Origin: Sneathiella marina | GTDB lineage: Bacteria; Pseudomonadota; Alphaproteobacteria; Sneathiellales; Sneathiellaceae | Direction: 5' to 3' | NCBI RefSeq assembly: GCF_023746535.1 | Contig: NZ_CP098747.1 | Span: forward strand, 3,709,501 to 3,773,500 | Length of the DNA stretch: 64,000 bases | In this document: in pieces, positions 63,660-64,000 of the stretch | Layout of the letters: the number at the start of each line of letters is the position of its first letter | Numbering within the stretch: the stretch's first letter is position 1 | Made by a program: the position numbers and the translations under genes | Notes under the pieces: model-generated | Databases searched by the model: none | The model's input: only the letters and a program-made list of their open reading frames with translations | What the model was told of the DNA's origin: nothing

Positions 63660-64000
63660 TTAGCCAAAATCTGCTTTCGTTGGTGACGGGGTCCCTGAAG
63701 CGGGCGCAGCGGCGCGCCCGAAGACCGTGAAAATACCCAGTGTAACGGCACTCAAGGAGAAAACAGCGGCAAGGCCAAACATATACACCCACGAAATATT
63801 GGCGGCGGCGCCCGCCAGCAAGGACCCGAAAGCGCCGATCCCGTCCAGCAGTACGAAGGCCAAGCCAAGTGTTGCCCCTTCGCTGCGGTCAGAGTGATCG
63901 ACCGCGCCTGCAAGAACCGCTGCGCGGATGGCAACCAAGGGGGTGATGGCAACGAACATGGCAAGGATCATAATCCAAAGGGACGGTTGGAAGACAAGCA
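63660..64000 (-). CDS. MFS transporter, C-terminal part (gene enters from outside the window)
   Basis: The last 113 codons of a membrane protein. An MFS-type pattern is visible: DRSEGATLGLAF, GAFGSLLAGAAA and a final helix, with a short tail PASGTPSPTKADFG. The reading frame is open to the window end. Substrate cannot be inferred. Confidence 0.8.
   Translation of the reverse strand, partial: LVFQPSLWIMILAMFVAITPLVAIRAAVLAGAVDHSDRSEGATLGLAFVLLDGIGAFGSLLAGAAANISWVYMFGLAAVFSLSAVTLGIFTVFGRAAAPASGTPSPTKADFG

Overview
This window is chromosomal DNA from an alphaproteobacterium, probably a marine or environmental heterotroph; I cannot name the genus from sequence alone. The evidence is a CpdR-type response regulator, the ethylmalonyl-CoA genes ccr, ecm and mcd, a class II (B12-dependent) ribonucleotide reductase, the dsbB-coq7 pair, the metXW pair, GluQ, and a twin-transmembrane/ATR/etfBA cluster typical of the group. 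There are about 68 protein genes, one tRNA gene, and no insertion sequence, phage gene, CRISPR array or rRNA.

Region 1 (1-10.7 kb) is core carbon metabolism. A minus-strand cluster holds a small membrane protein, a cobalamin adenosyltransferase, the electron-transfer flavoprotein subunits and a 3-hydroxybutyryl-CoA dehydrogenase (cut by the window edge). Methylsuccinyl-CoA dehydrogenase and crotonyl-CoA carboxylase/reductase are divergent from ethylmalonyl-CoA mutase. Together with phaA and phaB at 60-62 kb these cover most of the route from acetyl-CoA to C4/C5 intermediates. ETF would take electrons from the acyl-CoA dehydrogenase, and the adenosyltransferase would supply AdoCbl to the mutase and to NrdJ (45 kb).

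Region 2 (10.7-17.8 kb) is housekeeping: GluQ, a C-terminal processing protease, a DNA glycosylase, an esterase, an HNH protein, Coq7, DsbB, a YqaA-like membrane protein and tRNA-Leu(CAA).

Region 3 (18-34.7 kb) is an accessory sugar or sugar-acid catabolic locus beginning next to the tRNA. A minus-strand operon (LacI regulator, epimerase, Gfo/Idh/MocA dehydrogenase, xylulokinase, xylose isomerase) diverges from a plus-strand operon (epimerase, enolase-superfamily dehydratase, VOC protein, hydroxyacid dehydrogenase, two-ATPase ABC importer, small membrane protein, GntR/FCD regulator). The shared control region carries a palindrome between the -35 and -10 of the minus operon and two tandem FadR-type operators on the plus-operon side. 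The two ATPases show complementary degeneration of their active-site motifs.

Region 4 (34.8-38.6 kb) has an A24 prepilin peptidase and a three-gene set that looks like a lipid-carrier glycosylation module: a GT2 synthase, an SMR-type carrier and a membrane glycosyltransferase with STT3-like catalytic motifs. Region 5 (38.7-50.7 kb) contains a hydratase, CpdR, Hpt, a DUF3426 protein, ftsEX-gmhB-ydcF-plsC, nrdJ, a TetR/dioxygenase pair, ChaC and a DMT exporter. Region 6 (50.8-64 kb) contains DUF2125 and DUF3995 proteins, tyrA-hisC-chorismate mutase, metXW, gloB, a cupin, a DMT exporter, phaBA, a short PhaC-like protein and the 3' part of an MFS gene.
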